The translations under genes and the position numbers were made by a program. Below, in pieces: positions 16,403 to 25,619 of a stretch of DNA of 64,000 nt (position 1 is the stretch's first letter; the number at the start of each line of letters is the position of its first letter). The notes below the pieces were generated by a model, which saw nothing but the letters and a program-made list of their open reading frames with translations, was not told where the DNA came from and made no database searches. This DNA is from WJMT01 sp964624145 (lineage in GTDB: Bacteria > Acidobacteriota > Aminicenantia > Aminicenantales > Aminicenantaceae), in contig CAZUXT010000001.1 in the NCBI GenBank assembly GCA_964624145.1, positions 186,001 to 250,000 of the forward strand. The letters run 5' to 3'.

Positions 16403-18169
16403 TTAAGAAGCCTCTGTGGCAAGAAGAGCCTTCGGGTGTTTAGATAAAATACTTTCTAAGAAATGCTCCTCGACCTCCCGCGCCGTTTTTAGATCCAGAG
16501 CCTTTTCCACAATCATTTGTGCGCTCTTGTATTCAACTGACCTCAGAGCCTTTTTTATCTTTGGTATGAAGATAGGATTCATACTGAACCGCTTCAGTCC
16601 AAGCCCTAACAAAGCCAATGCTGAAAGTGGATCTGCAGCCATTTCGCCGCATAGTGTGACCTCTTTTTTTTCTTTTTTTGCGCTGTCAATAATAAATTTC
16701 AACAGCCTCAAAACAGAAGGATGCAGCGGTTTAAATAAATAGGAGACCAGCTCATTTGACCTGTCAACAGCAAGGTAATACTGAATAAGGTCATTGGTTC
16801 CAATACTAATGTAATCGACTTCTTTGACCAGACTGTCGGAGATAGCAGCAGCTGCAGGCACTTCAATCATTATGCCAAAGGGTATGTTTTCATCATATTT
16901 GAACTTCTGAGCTTTCAATTCTTCTTTTATATCTCCGATAATCAATTTTGCTTCCTCAATCTCCTCAAGGCCTGTGATCATGGGAAGCATGATGCGGACA
17001 TTTTTGTTTAGAGCGCTCGCCCGTAATATGGCTCTCAGCTGAGTTTTAAAATGCGTTCTTTCTCTTAAGGATAACCGGAAACCCCTGAGCCCCAATGCAG
17101 GATTTGGCTCCTTCTCAATGCTCAATTGAGGAAAATTTTTCTCTCCTCCGATATCAACCGTCCTTATGTAGACGGGCTTCTTGCCGGCATTCTTTGCAAC
17201 CTGGGAATAGACCTGGTAATGGTCCTCCTCAGAGGGCAGATCCTTTCTCTGGAAAAAAATAAACTCTGTTCTGAACAGCCCCACTCCTTCCGCCCCCATA
17301 GAAAAGGCAAGATCGACTTCTTCCGGAAGTTCAATATTGGCAAAAGGGAAAAATCTGACTCTGTCCAGAGTCCTGGATTCCAATTTTGCTGTCTTCTTAA
17401 GTTCCCTTACATAGCTGTCGTATTTTTTTTGCTTGCTGTCAAACTCCCGTCTAATAGCAAGGGGAGGATTGATAATCACTTCACCGTTTGTTCCGTCCAC
17501 AATAAGGGTATCCCCGTCTTTGACTTTCCGGGTGATCTGGCTCAATCCCATTACTGCGGGAATGTTTAAAGAGCGCGCCAGAATAGCAGTATGAGAAGTG
17601 GTGCCGCCGACATCAAGGGCCACAGCAAGGACATTTCCCTGACTTAACCTTGAAGCCGCTTCAGAAGGAAGAAGGTCATGCGCCACTAGTATTTTCTCTT
17701 TTCCGTCATCTTTTTTTAACTTTTTATAGGATTCAAGATTTAAGTAGATTTTAGACAGAACATCTTTAAGGTCATATTCACGCTGCTTAAAATATTCGTC
17801 CTCAATGGACTTGAACATTTTGGAATACTCTTCAAACACCTTGGAGATAGCTCTTTCAGCTCTGGTTTTTTCATCTTTAATAATCTCCTTTATTCTGGAG
17901 ATAAGAGAATCGTCCTGAAGAATAAAAAGGTGTGCTTCAAAAATAAAAGAGTGGTCTGATCCAACTTTTTTCCCTATCTCCTCTTTCAGTTTCCTGAGTT
18001 GTTCCCCTGTTCTATGAATCGCAACGTCCAGTCTCTTCAGTTCTCTATCTATATGTTCCTTTTTAATGCCGATCTTTCTTGACGTAAAAACAATGCCTTC
18101 GGATAAAAGGACTTCTCCCACTGCAATGCCCGGGGATACTCCGGTTCCTCTTAGCCTAAAATATTCCAT
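16403..18169 (-). CDS. ptsI: PTS enzyme I (phosphoenolpyruvate-protein phosphotransferase)
   Basis: 588 aa. The cytosolic enzyme that takes phosphate from PEP and passes it to HPr. N-terminal HPr-binding and phosphohistidine domains carry GGTTSHTAILARS with the active His at residue 193. The C-terminal PEP-binding TIM barrel has VGLFRTEFIFF, MIEVPAAA, SIGTNDLIQYYLAVDR and VTLCGEMAADP with the catalytic Cys. Its start lies 6 bp after the HPr stop, so the EIIA-HPr-PtsI genes form one operon. No EIIB or EIIC gene is visible, so sugar transport is not the obvious output. Confidence 0.97.
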   Translation of the reverse strand: MEYFRLRGTGVSPGIAVGEVLLSEGIVFTSRKIGIKKEHIDRELKRLDVAIHRTGEQLRKLKEEIGKKVGSDHSFIFEAHLFILQDDSLISRIKEIIKDEKTRAERAISKVFEEYSKMFKSIEDEYFKQREYDLKDVLSKIYLNLESYKKLKKDDGKEKILVAHDLLPSEAASRLSQGNVLAVALDVGGTTSHTAILARSLNIPAVMGLSQITRKVKDGDTLIVDGTNGEVIINPPLAIRREFDSKQKKYDSYVRELKKTAKLESRTLDRVRFFPFANIELPEEVDLAFSMGAEGVGLFRTEFIFFQRKDLPSEEDHYQVYSQVAKNAGKKPVYIRTVDIGGEKNFPQLSIEKEPNPALGLRGFRLSLRERTHFKTQLRAILRASALNKNVRIMLPMITGLEEIEEAKLIIGDIKEELKAQKFKYDENIPFGIMIEVPAAAAISDSLVKEVDYISIGTNDLIQYYLAVDRSNELVSYLFKPLHPSVLRLLKFIIDSAKKEKKEVTLCGEMAADPLSALALLGLGLKRFSMNPIFIPKIKKALRSVEYKSAQMIVEKALDLKTAREVEEHFLESILSKHPKALLATEAS

Positions 18170-18175
18170 CAGAGA

Positions 18176-18445
18176 TCACTCTTCCTCGTTAAACTTTTCA
18201 TCAACCAAATCACTGAGAGCCTGCAAAGCCATTTTCTCGTCTTTTCCTGAAACGTTTAACTGTATTTCCGAACCCTGGACAGCTGCGAGAGTGAGTATGC
18301 CCAAAACGCTTTTTCCATCAACCTCACTCCCGTCTTTTATTATTTTTATTGAAGAGGTAAACCTGTTAGCCAGATTAACAAATTTAACGGCAGCTCTTGC
18401 GTGCAGGCCTAACTTGTTTTTAATTTCTAATTTTTTTTTTATCAT
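18176..18445 (-). CDS. ptsH: HPr phosphocarrier protein
   Basis: 89 aa. LGLHARAAVKFVNLA carries the His15 accepted by enzyme I. DGKSVLGILTLAA carries Ser46, the residue phosphorylated by HPr kinase, and the hprK gene is present about 1.5 kb upstream on the same strand. It is placed between the mannose-type EIIA and ptsI. The retention of both His15 and Ser46 implies dual control of this carrier. Confidence 0.96.
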   Translation of the reverse strand: MIKKKLEIKNKLGLHARAAVKFVNLANRFTSSIKIIKDGSEVDGKSVLGILTLAAVQGSEIQLNVSGKDEKMALQALSDLVDEKFNEEE

Positions 18446-18466
18446 AGACCCCAGCTAAAATAAAGG

Positions 18467-18871
18467 TTAACTTTTTGTCTTAAGCAGTGCGCTGGCAAGA
18501 TGTATGTTTTTTTTCCCTTGTTCAACGACTTTCCTTGCAACATCCTCTAAATTATAGCTTCTCTGCAAGGAGACGAATTTTATGAGCATTGGCAGGTTGA
18601 CTCCTGTTATTATCTCCACCTGACCGTCTTTCAAAAAACTAAAACTCAGATTCGAAGGAGTGCCGCCAAACATATCAGTAAAAATGAGCACTCCATTTTT
18701 TTGATCGACCCTTTTTATGCTTTCATTGATTTTTTTCTTTGACTCCTCAAGATCATCATACCAGCCAATTGAAATGGCCTCTATGTTAACAGCCTCTCCC
18801 AAGATTATCGTGAGTGCATTCAGGAGCTCTTCAGCCAACTTGCCGTGAGAAACAATGACGCCACCTATCAT
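18467..18871 (-). CDS. Mannose/fructose-family PTS EIIA domain protein
   Basis: 134 aa. Matches the EIIA-Man fold: GGVIVSHGKLAEELLNAL with the phosphorylated His at residue 9, and FTDMFGGTPSNLSFSF in the middle, the family motif. It stands alone rather than fused to EIIB, and no EIIB/C/D genes follow. As in other bacteria with a lone EIIA-Man next to HprK/PtsN, it is more likely regulatory than part of a transporter. First gene of the EIIA-ptsH-ptsI group; 156 bp separate it from rapZ. Confidence 0.9.
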   Translation of the reverse strand: MIGGVIVSHGKLAEELLNALTIILGEAVNIEAISIGWYDDLEESKKKINESIKRVDQKNGVLIFTDMFGGTPSNLSFSFLKDGQVEIITGVNLPMLIKFVSLQRSYNLEDVARKVVEQGKKNIHLASALLKTKS

Positions 18872-19027
18872 TTCATTTTCCGTTCATACAACAAAGTCTG
18901 AAATATTCCAACACCCTAAATCCATGCATCGTCTTTGCACTCATCTGTCCAACCGATAAACCATTTTATCACGTATGAACAAATACATTAAGCCCTTCCT
19001 ATCGAACTAAAAGCATCCATTTAAAGC

Positions 19028-19885
19028 CTATCTGAATATATCACGATGCGTGATTTGAATGCTATACTTTTTTGATTCCAAATGTTCCTTCAGCCACTCG
19101 GCAACCGCAACGGACCGGTGTTTCCCGCCTGTACATCCGATGGCAATGGTCAGATAGCTCTTCCCTTCTTCTATCAAATAAGGAAGTTGAAAATCAATAA
19201 ATGCAAAGAGATTTTCGATATATTTTTTTGTTGTTTCAGAATGACAGATATAGTCTGAAACTTCTTTTTCCTGACCTGTCTTGTCTCTTAAATGGTCTAC
19301 ATAATGAGGGTTTGGTAAAAATCTTGTATCAAAAACAAGGTCTGAATCCAGAGGGACTCCATATTTATATCCAAAACTAATCAACATGATCTGAATCCGA
19401 TATTCGCTTTTTTTTAAAAACCTATCAGATATCAATTTTTTTAAATCAGAGATACTCGTTTTTGACGTATCAATGACTTCGTCAGAAAGATTTTTTATTT
19501 CCGCAAGTTTTTCTCTTTCAAGATGGATATTCTGGATAACTGTTCCCTGACCTGTTAAAGGATGAGGCCGTCTGCTTTCACTGAATCTTTTAATGATGGT
19601 CTCATCTGAAGCCTCCATGAATATCACACAGGGAGAAAGCCTTTTCCGGATTTTTTTCAGAATCTTAGGGAACTCCGAAACAAATCCGGCTTCCCTTATA
19701 TCTATCACAAACGCCACTTTATCTATCTGGAACTCTTTCTTTCTCCACAAGTCTACAAAATTTGGGATCAGCTTGGCAGGGATGTTGTCCATACAGTAAT
19801 ATCCTAAATCCTCAAAAAAACGGCTGGCCGTTGTTTTTCCTGAACCTGATAGTCCTGTGATGATCAGAAAATTATAATCTGCCAA
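19028..19885 (-). CDS. rapZ: RapZ-type nucleotide-binding RNase adapter
   Basis: 285 aa. Walker A GLSGSGKTT at residues 11-19, then YYCMDNIPAKLIPNF, FGYKYGVPLDSDLVFDTRFLPNP and IAIGCTGGKHRSVAVAEWL, all hallmark stretches of the YvcJ/RapZ family. In enterobacteria RapZ directs RNase E to the small RNA GlmZ and senses glucosamine-6-phosphate; in other phyla the role is less certain. It starts 1 bp after hprK ends, within the rpoN-hpf-ptsN-hprK-rapZ cluster common to many diderms. Confidence 0.95.
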   Translation of the reverse strand: MADYNFLIITGLSGSGKTTASRFFEDLGYYCMDNIPAKLIPNFVDLWRKKEFQIDKVAFVIDIREAGFVSEFPKILKKIRKRLSPCVIFMEASDETIIKRFSESRRPHPLTGQGTVIQNIHLEREKLAEIKNLSDEVIDTSKTSISDLKKLISDRFLKKSEYRIQIMLISFGYKYGVPLDSDLVFDTRFLPNPHYVDHLRDKTGQEKEVSDYICHSETTKKYIENLFAFIDFQLPYLIEEGKSYLTIAIGCTGGKHRSVAVAEWLKEHLESKKYSIQITHRDIFR

Positions 19886-19886
19886 T

Positions 19887-20477
19887 TTATTTTTCCCTTT
19901 TTCTTTCTTTTAAGGCGATGTCCCTATTCAGTCTGTGCTTAATCTCCTGGGGAGCATGGTAACCTTTTTCCCTCAGTACCTGCACTTTACAGGCTACTTC
20001 TATCAAAGTAGCGATATTTCTCCCCGGGGCAACTGGAATGATTATCTGAGGGATCTTCACTCCTAACAGTTCGTGTTTTTCCGGTGATTCCAGACCGAGG
20101 CGGTCATATTCTTTATTTGGCTCCCAATTCTTTAAGTTTATAACCAAGTCTATCTTTGAGCGTTTACAAATGGCCTTGGATCCGAAAATCTGTTTGATAT
20201 TGATAATTCCAAGTCCTCTTATCTCCATAAAATAGCGGCTCAAAGAAGGTGACATTCCTATAAGTTTGTCTTCTGATATCTTTTTTATGTTCGTCACATC
20301 GTCAGAAATAAAACGCCATCCCCTTGATATCAACTCAAGAGCGCTTTCGCTTTTTCCAATTCCACTGTCCCCCTTGATCAAGACACCGAGCCCATTTATC
20401 TGAAGCATCCCCCCTGAGACCACTTTCTGGTTCAAATTTTCTTTTTCGGCTGAAGAAGTCTTGTCAGCTCTACTCAT
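19887..20477 (-). CDS. hprK: HPr kinase/phosphorylase, short form without N-terminal domain
   Basis: 196 aa against roughly 310 for the Firmicutes enzyme. The catalytic domain is complete: P-loop GDSGIGKSE (residues 36-44), ISDDVTNI, and the signature EIRGLGIINI, followed by the C-terminal helix region ending HRLNRDIALKE. The family's N-terminal domain is absent and replaced by about 20 polar residues, similar to the short alphaproteobacterial enzymes. It would phosphorylate Ser46 of HPr. It overlaps ptsN by 8 bp at its start. Confidence 0.93.
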   Translation of the reverse strand: MSRADKTSSAEKENLNQKVVSGGMLQINGLGVLIKGDSGIGKSESALELISRGWRFISDDVTNIKKISEDKLIGMSPSLSRYFMEIRGLGIINIKQIFGSKAICKRSKIDLVINLKNWEPNKEYDRLGLESPEKHELLGVKIPQIIIPVAPGRNIATLIEVACKVQVLREKGYHAPQEIKHRLNRDIALKERKREK

Positions 20478-20940
20478 CTATGCGGTCCTCTTCATCCTGG
20501 ATAACCGTTAAAACCTCACTTATGTTTTTAGCATCGAGTATCTTTTTGATAAGGTTCTTAGACTTACGTATGAGATGGGCAATAGCCGCCAAAGCTTGTA
20601 AATTGACACTTGGGTTGTCCGGGGAAGAAACAACCAGAAAAAATATGAACGAAGGCTTGTTATCCTGAGAATGGAAATCAACTCCTTTCCTGGAGATTCC
20701 AAGAAGCACCGTTAAATCTTTGGCAGATTTAACTTTACAGTGCGGAATGGCAAATCCCTCGCCGATAGCAGTGCTGCCGAGTTCCTCTCTTTGTATCAGC
20801 CGATCATACAGGTCTTTCTCTTTTATCTCCTTCTTCCTTTCCTTTAAAAAAGAGACCATTTCTTTAATGACTTCGTCACGACCATCTCTTTCCAAATCCA
20901 AAATGACCATATTGTTCGTTAATAAATTGCTTACTTTCAA
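20470..20940 (-). CDS. ptsN: PTS EIIA-Ntr regulatory protein PtsN
   Basis: 156 aa. The EIIA-Ntr/fructose fold with GSTAIGEGFAIPHCKV carrying the active His67, and LLGISRKGVDFHSQDNKPSFIFFLVVSSPDNPSVNLQAL split by the expected loop. It is the terminal acceptor of the nitrogen-related PTS, which in proteobacteria tunes potassium uptake and other processes without sugar transport. A KtrAB potassium system lies in the same window, but no link beyond that is shown. Located 15 bp after hpf. Confidence 0.94.
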   Translation of the reverse strand: MKVSNLLTNNMVILDLERDGRDEVIKEMVSFLKERKKEIKEKDLYDRLIQREELGSTAIGEGFAIPHCKVKSAKDLTVLLGISRKGVDFHSQDNKPSFIFFLVVSSPDNPSVNLQALAAIAHLIRKSKNLIKKILDAKNISEVLTVIQDEEDRIDE

Positions 20941-20955
20941 TTTTATCTCTCTATT

Positions 20956-21483
20956 TTACTCAAGTTCAATCAGACCCAGATTTCCATCTTTCCTCTTATA
21001 TAAGACCGCCCAGTTTTGTTTCTCAAGGGTCCTGAAGACAAAAACATCTCTCTTTTTTGAGTCAAACAACAGGGCTGCTTCGTCCACTGACATTGGTTTT
21101 AATGTATAATCATCATCTTCTATAATCCTCTTGCCTTTTTTCTGCAATTCGCCCTCAGCCACAAAAACCTCGGATTCCTTCTTTATTCTCCTTTTCCGGT
21201 GCCTCGTTTTGTCTTTCTCTTTTTTTATCTGCCTCTCAATATTCTCAAAAGCAAGCCCCAGGGATGAAATCATATCCCGGGTCTCTTCAGCCGCATTTAA
21301 ATTGAATCCTTTTGAAGAAATATTGATCTCCGCTTTATGGCGGTATTTTTCAACTGACAATATAATATCCAACTCTGCAGGTGAATTGACCAACTTTTCC
21401 GTACTTTTTATTCTTTTTTCACAAAACTCTCTTATTTCAGCTGTAATGTTTATCTGTCTGCCCGTATAATTTATATTTATCAT
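20956..21483 (-). CDS. hpf: Ribosome hibernation promoting factor, long form
   Basis: 175 aa. N-terminal S30AE domain (NINYTGRQINITAEIREFCEKR, then ILSVEKYRHKAEINI) that binds the 30S decoding region. A basic linker (KEKDKTRHRKRRIKK) leads to the C-terminal dimerisation domain (DDDYTLKPMSVDEAALLFDSKKRDVFVFRT). The two-domain length identifies the long form that makes 100S ribosome dimers by itself. The start overlaps the rpoN stop by 4 bp (ATGA); the rpoN-hpf-ptsN order is widely conserved. Confidence 0.95.
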   Translation of the reverse strand: MININYTGRQINITAEIREFCEKRIKSTEKLVNSPAELDIILSVEKYRHKAEINISSKGFNLNAAEETRDMISSLGLAFENIERQIKKEKDKTRHRKRRIKKESEVFVAEGELQKKGKRIIEDDDYTLKPMSVDEAALLFDSKKRDVFVFRTLEKQNWAVLYKRKDGNLGLIELE

Positions 21484-22925
21484 GACTCCTCCATTAGATA
21501 TTTTCTCTTTCTTATATGAGAAGGCGGAATTTTTAGTTGTTTCCTGTATTTCGCTACTGTTCGCCTCGCTATATTGAAGTTTTCTTTTGCCAGAACGTCG
21601 CTTATTTCACCATCACTCAATGGGTTCTTCCCGTCCTCGCTCTCCACCAATTTTTTCATCTTTTCCTTTATCCTTAAGGTAGAAACCTCTTCACCCGAAT
21701 CTCTGCAAAGGGCTTTATGAAAGAAATATTTCAAAGGAAACACTCCTCGAGGCGTCATTATATGTTTGTTTGCTACAACGCGTCCAACAGTGGACTCATG
21801 CACTCCGATCTCCTGGGCCAGCTCAATCAAAGTCAATGGTTTAATATAATCCAGTCCTTTTTCTATAAAATCCTCCTGCTTCTCTAAAATAAATTGTGCA
21901 ACTTTATATATGGTGTTATTTCTCTGGTCCAGACTCCGCAAAAACCAGAATGCCTTTTTCAATTTAGCCTTTAAGAACTCATAGGCTTCAGGATTATCCT
22001 TTGATGCGCGCGCAATGAGTTTTCTATAAAATTTATTTATCTTAAGGCTTGGAATTCCCTCATTGTTAACCCTTACACTGTACCTGTCATCGGCTTTTTC
22101 CACAATAATATCGGGGATAATATAATCCGTTCTTTCCTGAGTGTATTTTCTTCCGGGTCTAGGATTTAATCTCTTGATTTCCTCTATGACTTCTCTCACT
22201 TCAGAAAGAGAGATGCCACAATGTTTGGATAGTTCTTCATAATGGGACTCTTCCAGAAGGTCAAGATGGTTCTCAATGATATTTCTGAGATTTTCATTTT
22301 CAATTTCCAAATAATCCAATTGAGCCAAAAGCGCCTCTTTAAGAGAGAGGCTTCCCACTCCAACAGGGTCGAAGTTCATTATTTTCTTTCTTACCTGTTC
22401 GATCTTATCTAAAGGGGCTTTAACCACTTTTGAAATATCCTTTAAAGAGGTCGCTAGATATCCATCTTCATCTATATTTCCTATGATATAATGCGCTATC
22501 TCCTTTTCCTTCTTTGAAAAAAAGGTCATATTGGCTTGCCAGTCGAGACGTTCCCAGAGAGAAAGAGCCTTTGTAACAAAGTTTTCATAATCTGGGGATT
22601 CTTTTTTCTCCATGGAAAAAGAATTGAATCTGTTGTCAAAGTACTGCTCATACATGGCTTCAAATTCCTTATCATCTTCTCCTTCTAAAGAATCGCCTGT
22701 TTCTTGTGAGCCCGGATCCTGCTCTTTATTATTCTTCTGTTCTTCCCGGTCTTTTTTCTCTGTCTCTTCTTTTATGTCAAGCAAAGGATTCTCGCTTAAT
22801 TCCGTGTCTATGACCTCAATAATCTCCAAATTTGTCAGCGGAAGAAGCTTTATGGCCTGCTGCAACGCAGGTGCAAGGACGATTTTTTGAACCTGCTTTT
22901 GACTTAACTGCTGTTTCAGAGCCAT
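21480..22925 (-). CDS. rpoN: RNA polymerase sigma-54 factor
   Basis: 481 aa. Region I is Gln/Leu-rich (LKQQLSQKQVQKIVLAPALQQAIKLLPL) and binds activators. An acidic region II follows (about 50-100), then the core-binding domain, a helix-turn-helix (ELAQEIGVHESTVGRVVANKHIMTPRG), and the RpoN box ARRTVAKYRKQLKIP near residue 453 that reads the -24 element. A matching sigma-54 promoter and an activator of the NtrC family are present at the far end of the window (62.4-63.9 kb), giving this factor a visible target. Confidence 0.97.
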   Translation of the reverse strand: MALKQQLSQKQVQKIVLAPALQQAIKLLPLTNLEIIEVIDTELSENPLLDIKEETEKKDREEQKNNKEQDPGSQETGDSLEGEDDKEFEAMYEQYFDNRFNSFSMEKKESPDYENFVTKALSLWERLDWQANMTFFSKKEKEIAHYIIGNIDEDGYLATSLKDISKVVKAPLDKIEQVRKKIMNFDPVGVGSLSLKEALLAQLDYLEIENENLRNIIENHLDLLEESHYEELSKHCGISLSEVREVIEEIKRLNPRPGRKYTQERTDYIIPDIIVEKADDRYSVRVNNEGIPSLKINKFYRKLIARASKDNPEAYEFLKAKLKKAFWFLRSLDQRNNTIYKVAQFILEKQEDFIEKGLDYIKPLTLIELAQEIGVHESTVGRVVANKHIMTPRGVFPLKYFFHKALCRDSGEEVSTLRIKEKMKKLVESEDGKNPLSDGEISDVLAKENFNIARRTVAKYRKQLKIPPSHIRKRKYLMEES

Positions 22926-22954
22926 ATTCTTCCCTTAAAATTGATTTCCGGAAA

Positions 22955-23683
22955 TCACTCCAGTCTGAACTCCTCTCCTAAATAGGATGATTTCACCTGC
23001 TTTGAGTGAACCACCTCTTCAGGAGTCCCTTTAATCAATATCTTCCCTTTATCCATAATATAAGCCCGGCCTGTAATTTTTAGAGTTTCCCTGACACTGT
23101 GATCCGTAATCAACAGGCCGATACCTCTCTCTTTGAGTGAAAAGATGATTTTCTGCAGGTCTAAAATAGCTAAAGGGTCTATTCCTGTAAAAGGTTCATC
23201 CAGAAGGATATAATCCGGATTTGTAGTCAGGGCCCTTGCAATTTCAAGCCTTCTCCTTTCTCCTCCGGACAGGGTGATAGCCTTTTCCTCAAAAAGGTTC
23301 CCCAATCCGAATTCGTTCAATATACCTATCACTTCTGATTCATTTAGAGAAGAAGGATCAGACAAGATCTCATTCACGGCTAAAAGATTGTCTCCAACGC
23401 TTAACTTTCTGAAAGAGGATGGTTCCTGGGGAAGAAGGCATAATCCCTTCCGGGCTCTTAGATACATAGGAAAATCGGTTATATCTTCCCCATCCAAATA
23501 AATTTTCCCGGCATCCTGAGGAATATGACCGAGAATCAATCCAAAGGTGGTTGTTTTTCCCGCACCATTTGGCCCCAGAAGACCGACAATCTCACCCCTG
23601 CGTACTTTTATAGAAACATTGTGCACGACTTTCTTTTTTCGATAGCTTTTTTCCAGTCCTTTCGCTTCTAAGTAAGTATCCAT
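22955..23683 (-). CDS. lptB: LptB LPS export ATPase
   Basis: 242 aa ABC ATPase. Walker A GLLGPNGAGKTTT, signature LSGGERRRLEIARALT, Walker B YILLDEPFTGIDPLA and the H-loop LLITDHSVRETL. The sequence GPNGAGKTTTFGLILGHIPQDAGKIYLDGEDIT is the typical YhbG/LptB lead-in (residues split here by function, not by gap). It powers LPS extraction from the inner membrane together with LptFG, which are not in the window. It starts 3 bp after the LptC/LptA-type gene. Confidence 0.96.
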   Translation of the reverse strand: MDTYLEAKGLEKSYRKKKVVHNVSIKVRRGEIVGLLGPNGAGKTTTFGLILGHIPQDAGKIYLDGEDITDFPMYLRARKGLCLLPQEPSSFRKLSVGDNLLAVNEILSDPSSLNESEVIGILNEFGLGNLFEEKAITLSGGERRRLEIARALTTNPDYILLDEPFTGIDPLAILDLQKIIFSLKERGIGLLITDHSVRETLKITGRAYIMDKGKILIKGTPEEVVHSKQVKSSYLGEEFRLE

Positions 23684-23686
23684 CGT

Positions 23687-25561
23687 TCACTTCTTTATCA
23701 CAGTTACTGATCTTTGGTCTCCTCTGTTTTCGACGATGATTCTATCATCGGTCATAATAAAAGTCAATTTGTCTCCATTCGTCCTTCCTCCGTTTTCTTC
23801 TATAAGAACAGGATTTCCTGTCAGGACCATCTTTTCATCTTCCAGAGTGTATACAGCTTCCTCTCCTCTTGCTTCATACACCCCTGTCTTGACCGTCACT
23901 GAATCCCTTGCGGTGATGACGTCTAACTCTTTTTCATCCTCTTTCATGAGTATGGATATGGACTCTGCATTCAGGAGAATCTGCTCTGTCTCCAAAGAAC
24001 ATTCCTGCATGTAGGAAATTTTATTTTCTTCCGGGTTAAATTCCATGACATTCGAGGTGATTTTAATGCTTTTTTCCTCTCCTTCACTGTTTTCAAAAAC
24101 AAAGACTGTTTGAACGCCTTTAAGAGCAGCTAATTCCCCATCGTCTTTTCTTATAATAAGTTCCTCCGTGTTCAGCATCTCCTGTTCTTGCCATAATTTT
24201 ACTTTTCCTTTAAATATAAAACGGTCTTGTTCATTCAAATATCTCATTGTATCCGATGAAATGAACACAAGCTGCGAGCTTGAAAAGATTCCGATACTCA
24301 TTTCGCCGCTTTCAGAAGGCAGGAACACTCCTGTTATATTTCCTTTTGCTTCCAGGCCGCTTCCATCTAAACCGCTTGATATCTCATCAGCAGAAATCTC
24401 ATATTCTCCTGAAGAAATCTCTGCCCTCTGGGCTTTACGGCCAAACACAGTCAGTGTCTCCTCCTGACTATCGACTGAAAATTGGCTCCCTTTAATCAGC
24501 CTTTCGTCATCTCCTTCGTTTTCCTCAACGATAACATTTTCAGCGCCTGAAAACTCATTTATCTCCCCGTCTTTGGTAAAACCAATAGCAAATCTTCCTG
24601 ACCGTATTCGATGGAATCCCATGTCTGCTTTGACTGCATCAATCAAGCAGTTGCCTCTGGCAGCGATCCTCTGGGGGATGTCAAGGTATTTGAAGAATCT
24701 TACGAACACTCTATCGGCCTCGGCTCTGTACTCCTGAACCTTAGGACCATCTTTTGATGAGGATTCTAAAAATAGATCCCCTTTGACATTTCCTTTTAAG
24801 TTAATGGACCTTAAAAAGTCCTTATCCGGGGGAAGATAAAACTCCATTAGTTCCGTACTGATAGAATTTCGCCCGGCTTTAACCTTTACATGACCTTCCA
24901 TTGAACCGTTCCCCCATTTCTGGGTATAAAACAGCTCATCTCCGCTCACATGAATGACCTTTGAACCCTCTTCATCCTGAATCAATTCCAGATGCACGTT
25001 ATCCCGAATCTTTACTTGCTTTTCTCTTTCCCAGCAGATCATGTTCTGCCCTGACCCTTTGATCCTGTCAGAAATAAAAGACACCCCTTTGTCCGTTGTC
25101 ATCACATGCTCATTGCTCTTATACTCGAGGTAAGAAGATTCAATCAAAAGGTCCTTAAACTCTATGACAGCATTTCCTTTGAGAACAAACCGGCTCCCTT
25201 CTCTGTCATGAAGAATTTCATCTCCTTTAAAAACGACATCTTCGCCCTCAGCACGCTTTAAAAATCTTATCAATACGTCCCCTTCAAGGTGGTAAAATCC
25301 GTCCTCACCCAGATACTGCCGGCCGGCTTTTGATTCAAGCACAGGCCTCCCTTTTTCATCCTCTAAATAAAGCACGTCTTCCCTTAGTTCGACTTTCTGT
25401 TCCTTCAATTCCTCATCGGATAGGGAAATATTTGCTTTCTTCCCTGACCTGGAAATAATGTCCACCCCTATAATGACAACGACCAGCACAAGCAGCGATA
25501 AAGTCAAATGCCTGAATATCAGGGCAGGCCTGACCTGCTTTGCTTTTATTTTCTTGAACAT
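23687..25561 (-). CDS. LptC/LptA-type LPS transport protein, long fused form
   Basis: 624 aa. One N-terminal membrane helix (residues 17-36) and then a long periplasmic chain of repeated beta-jellyroll (OstA/LptA-like) segments. Recurring patterns are GDEILHDREGSRFVLKGNAVIEF, SGDELFYTQKWGNGSMEGHV, SADEISSGLDGSGLEAKGNI and GEEAVYTLEDEKMVLTGNPV. LptC is normally about 190 aa and LptA about 180 aa. Here the anchor plus several OstA-type units are in one polypeptide placed where lptC-lptA should be, before lptB and rpoN. It probably acts as anchor and periplasmic bridge in one. SD AAAGGA lies 6 nt before the ATG. Confidence 0.85.
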   Translation of the reverse strand: MFKKIKAKQVRPALIFRHLTLSLLVLVVVIIGVDIISRSGKKANISLSDEELKEQKVELREDVLYLEDEKGRPVLESKAGRQYLGEDGFYHLEGDVLIRFLKRAEGEDVVFKGDEILHDREGSRFVLKGNAVIEFKDLLIESSYLEYKSNEHVMTTDKGVSFISDRIKGSGQNMICWEREKQVKIRDNVHLELIQDEEGSKVIHVSGDELFYTQKWGNGSMEGHVKVKAGRNSISTELMEFYLPPDKDFLRSINLKGNVKGDLFLESSSKDGPKVQEYRAEADRVFVRFFKYLDIPQRIAARGNCLIDAVKADMGFHRIRSGRFAIGFTKDGEINEFSGAENVIVEENEGDDERLIKGSQFSVDSQEETLTVFGRKAQRAEISSGEYEISADEISSGLDGSGLEAKGNITGVFLPSESGEMSIGIFSSSQLVFISSDTMRYLNEQDRFIFKGKVKLWQEQEMLNTEELIIRKDDGELAALKGVQTVFVFENSEGEEKSIKITSNVMEFNPEENKISYMQECSLETEQILLNAESISILMKEDEKELDVITARDSVTVKTGVYEARGEEAVYTLEDEKMVLTGNPVLIEENGGRTNGDKLTFIMTDDRIIVENRGDQRSVTVIKK

Positions 25562-25619
25562 ATGTGTCCTTTTTTATCCATATCTATTATAAAACAATTT
25601 TCTGAATCATAAGCTTCAT

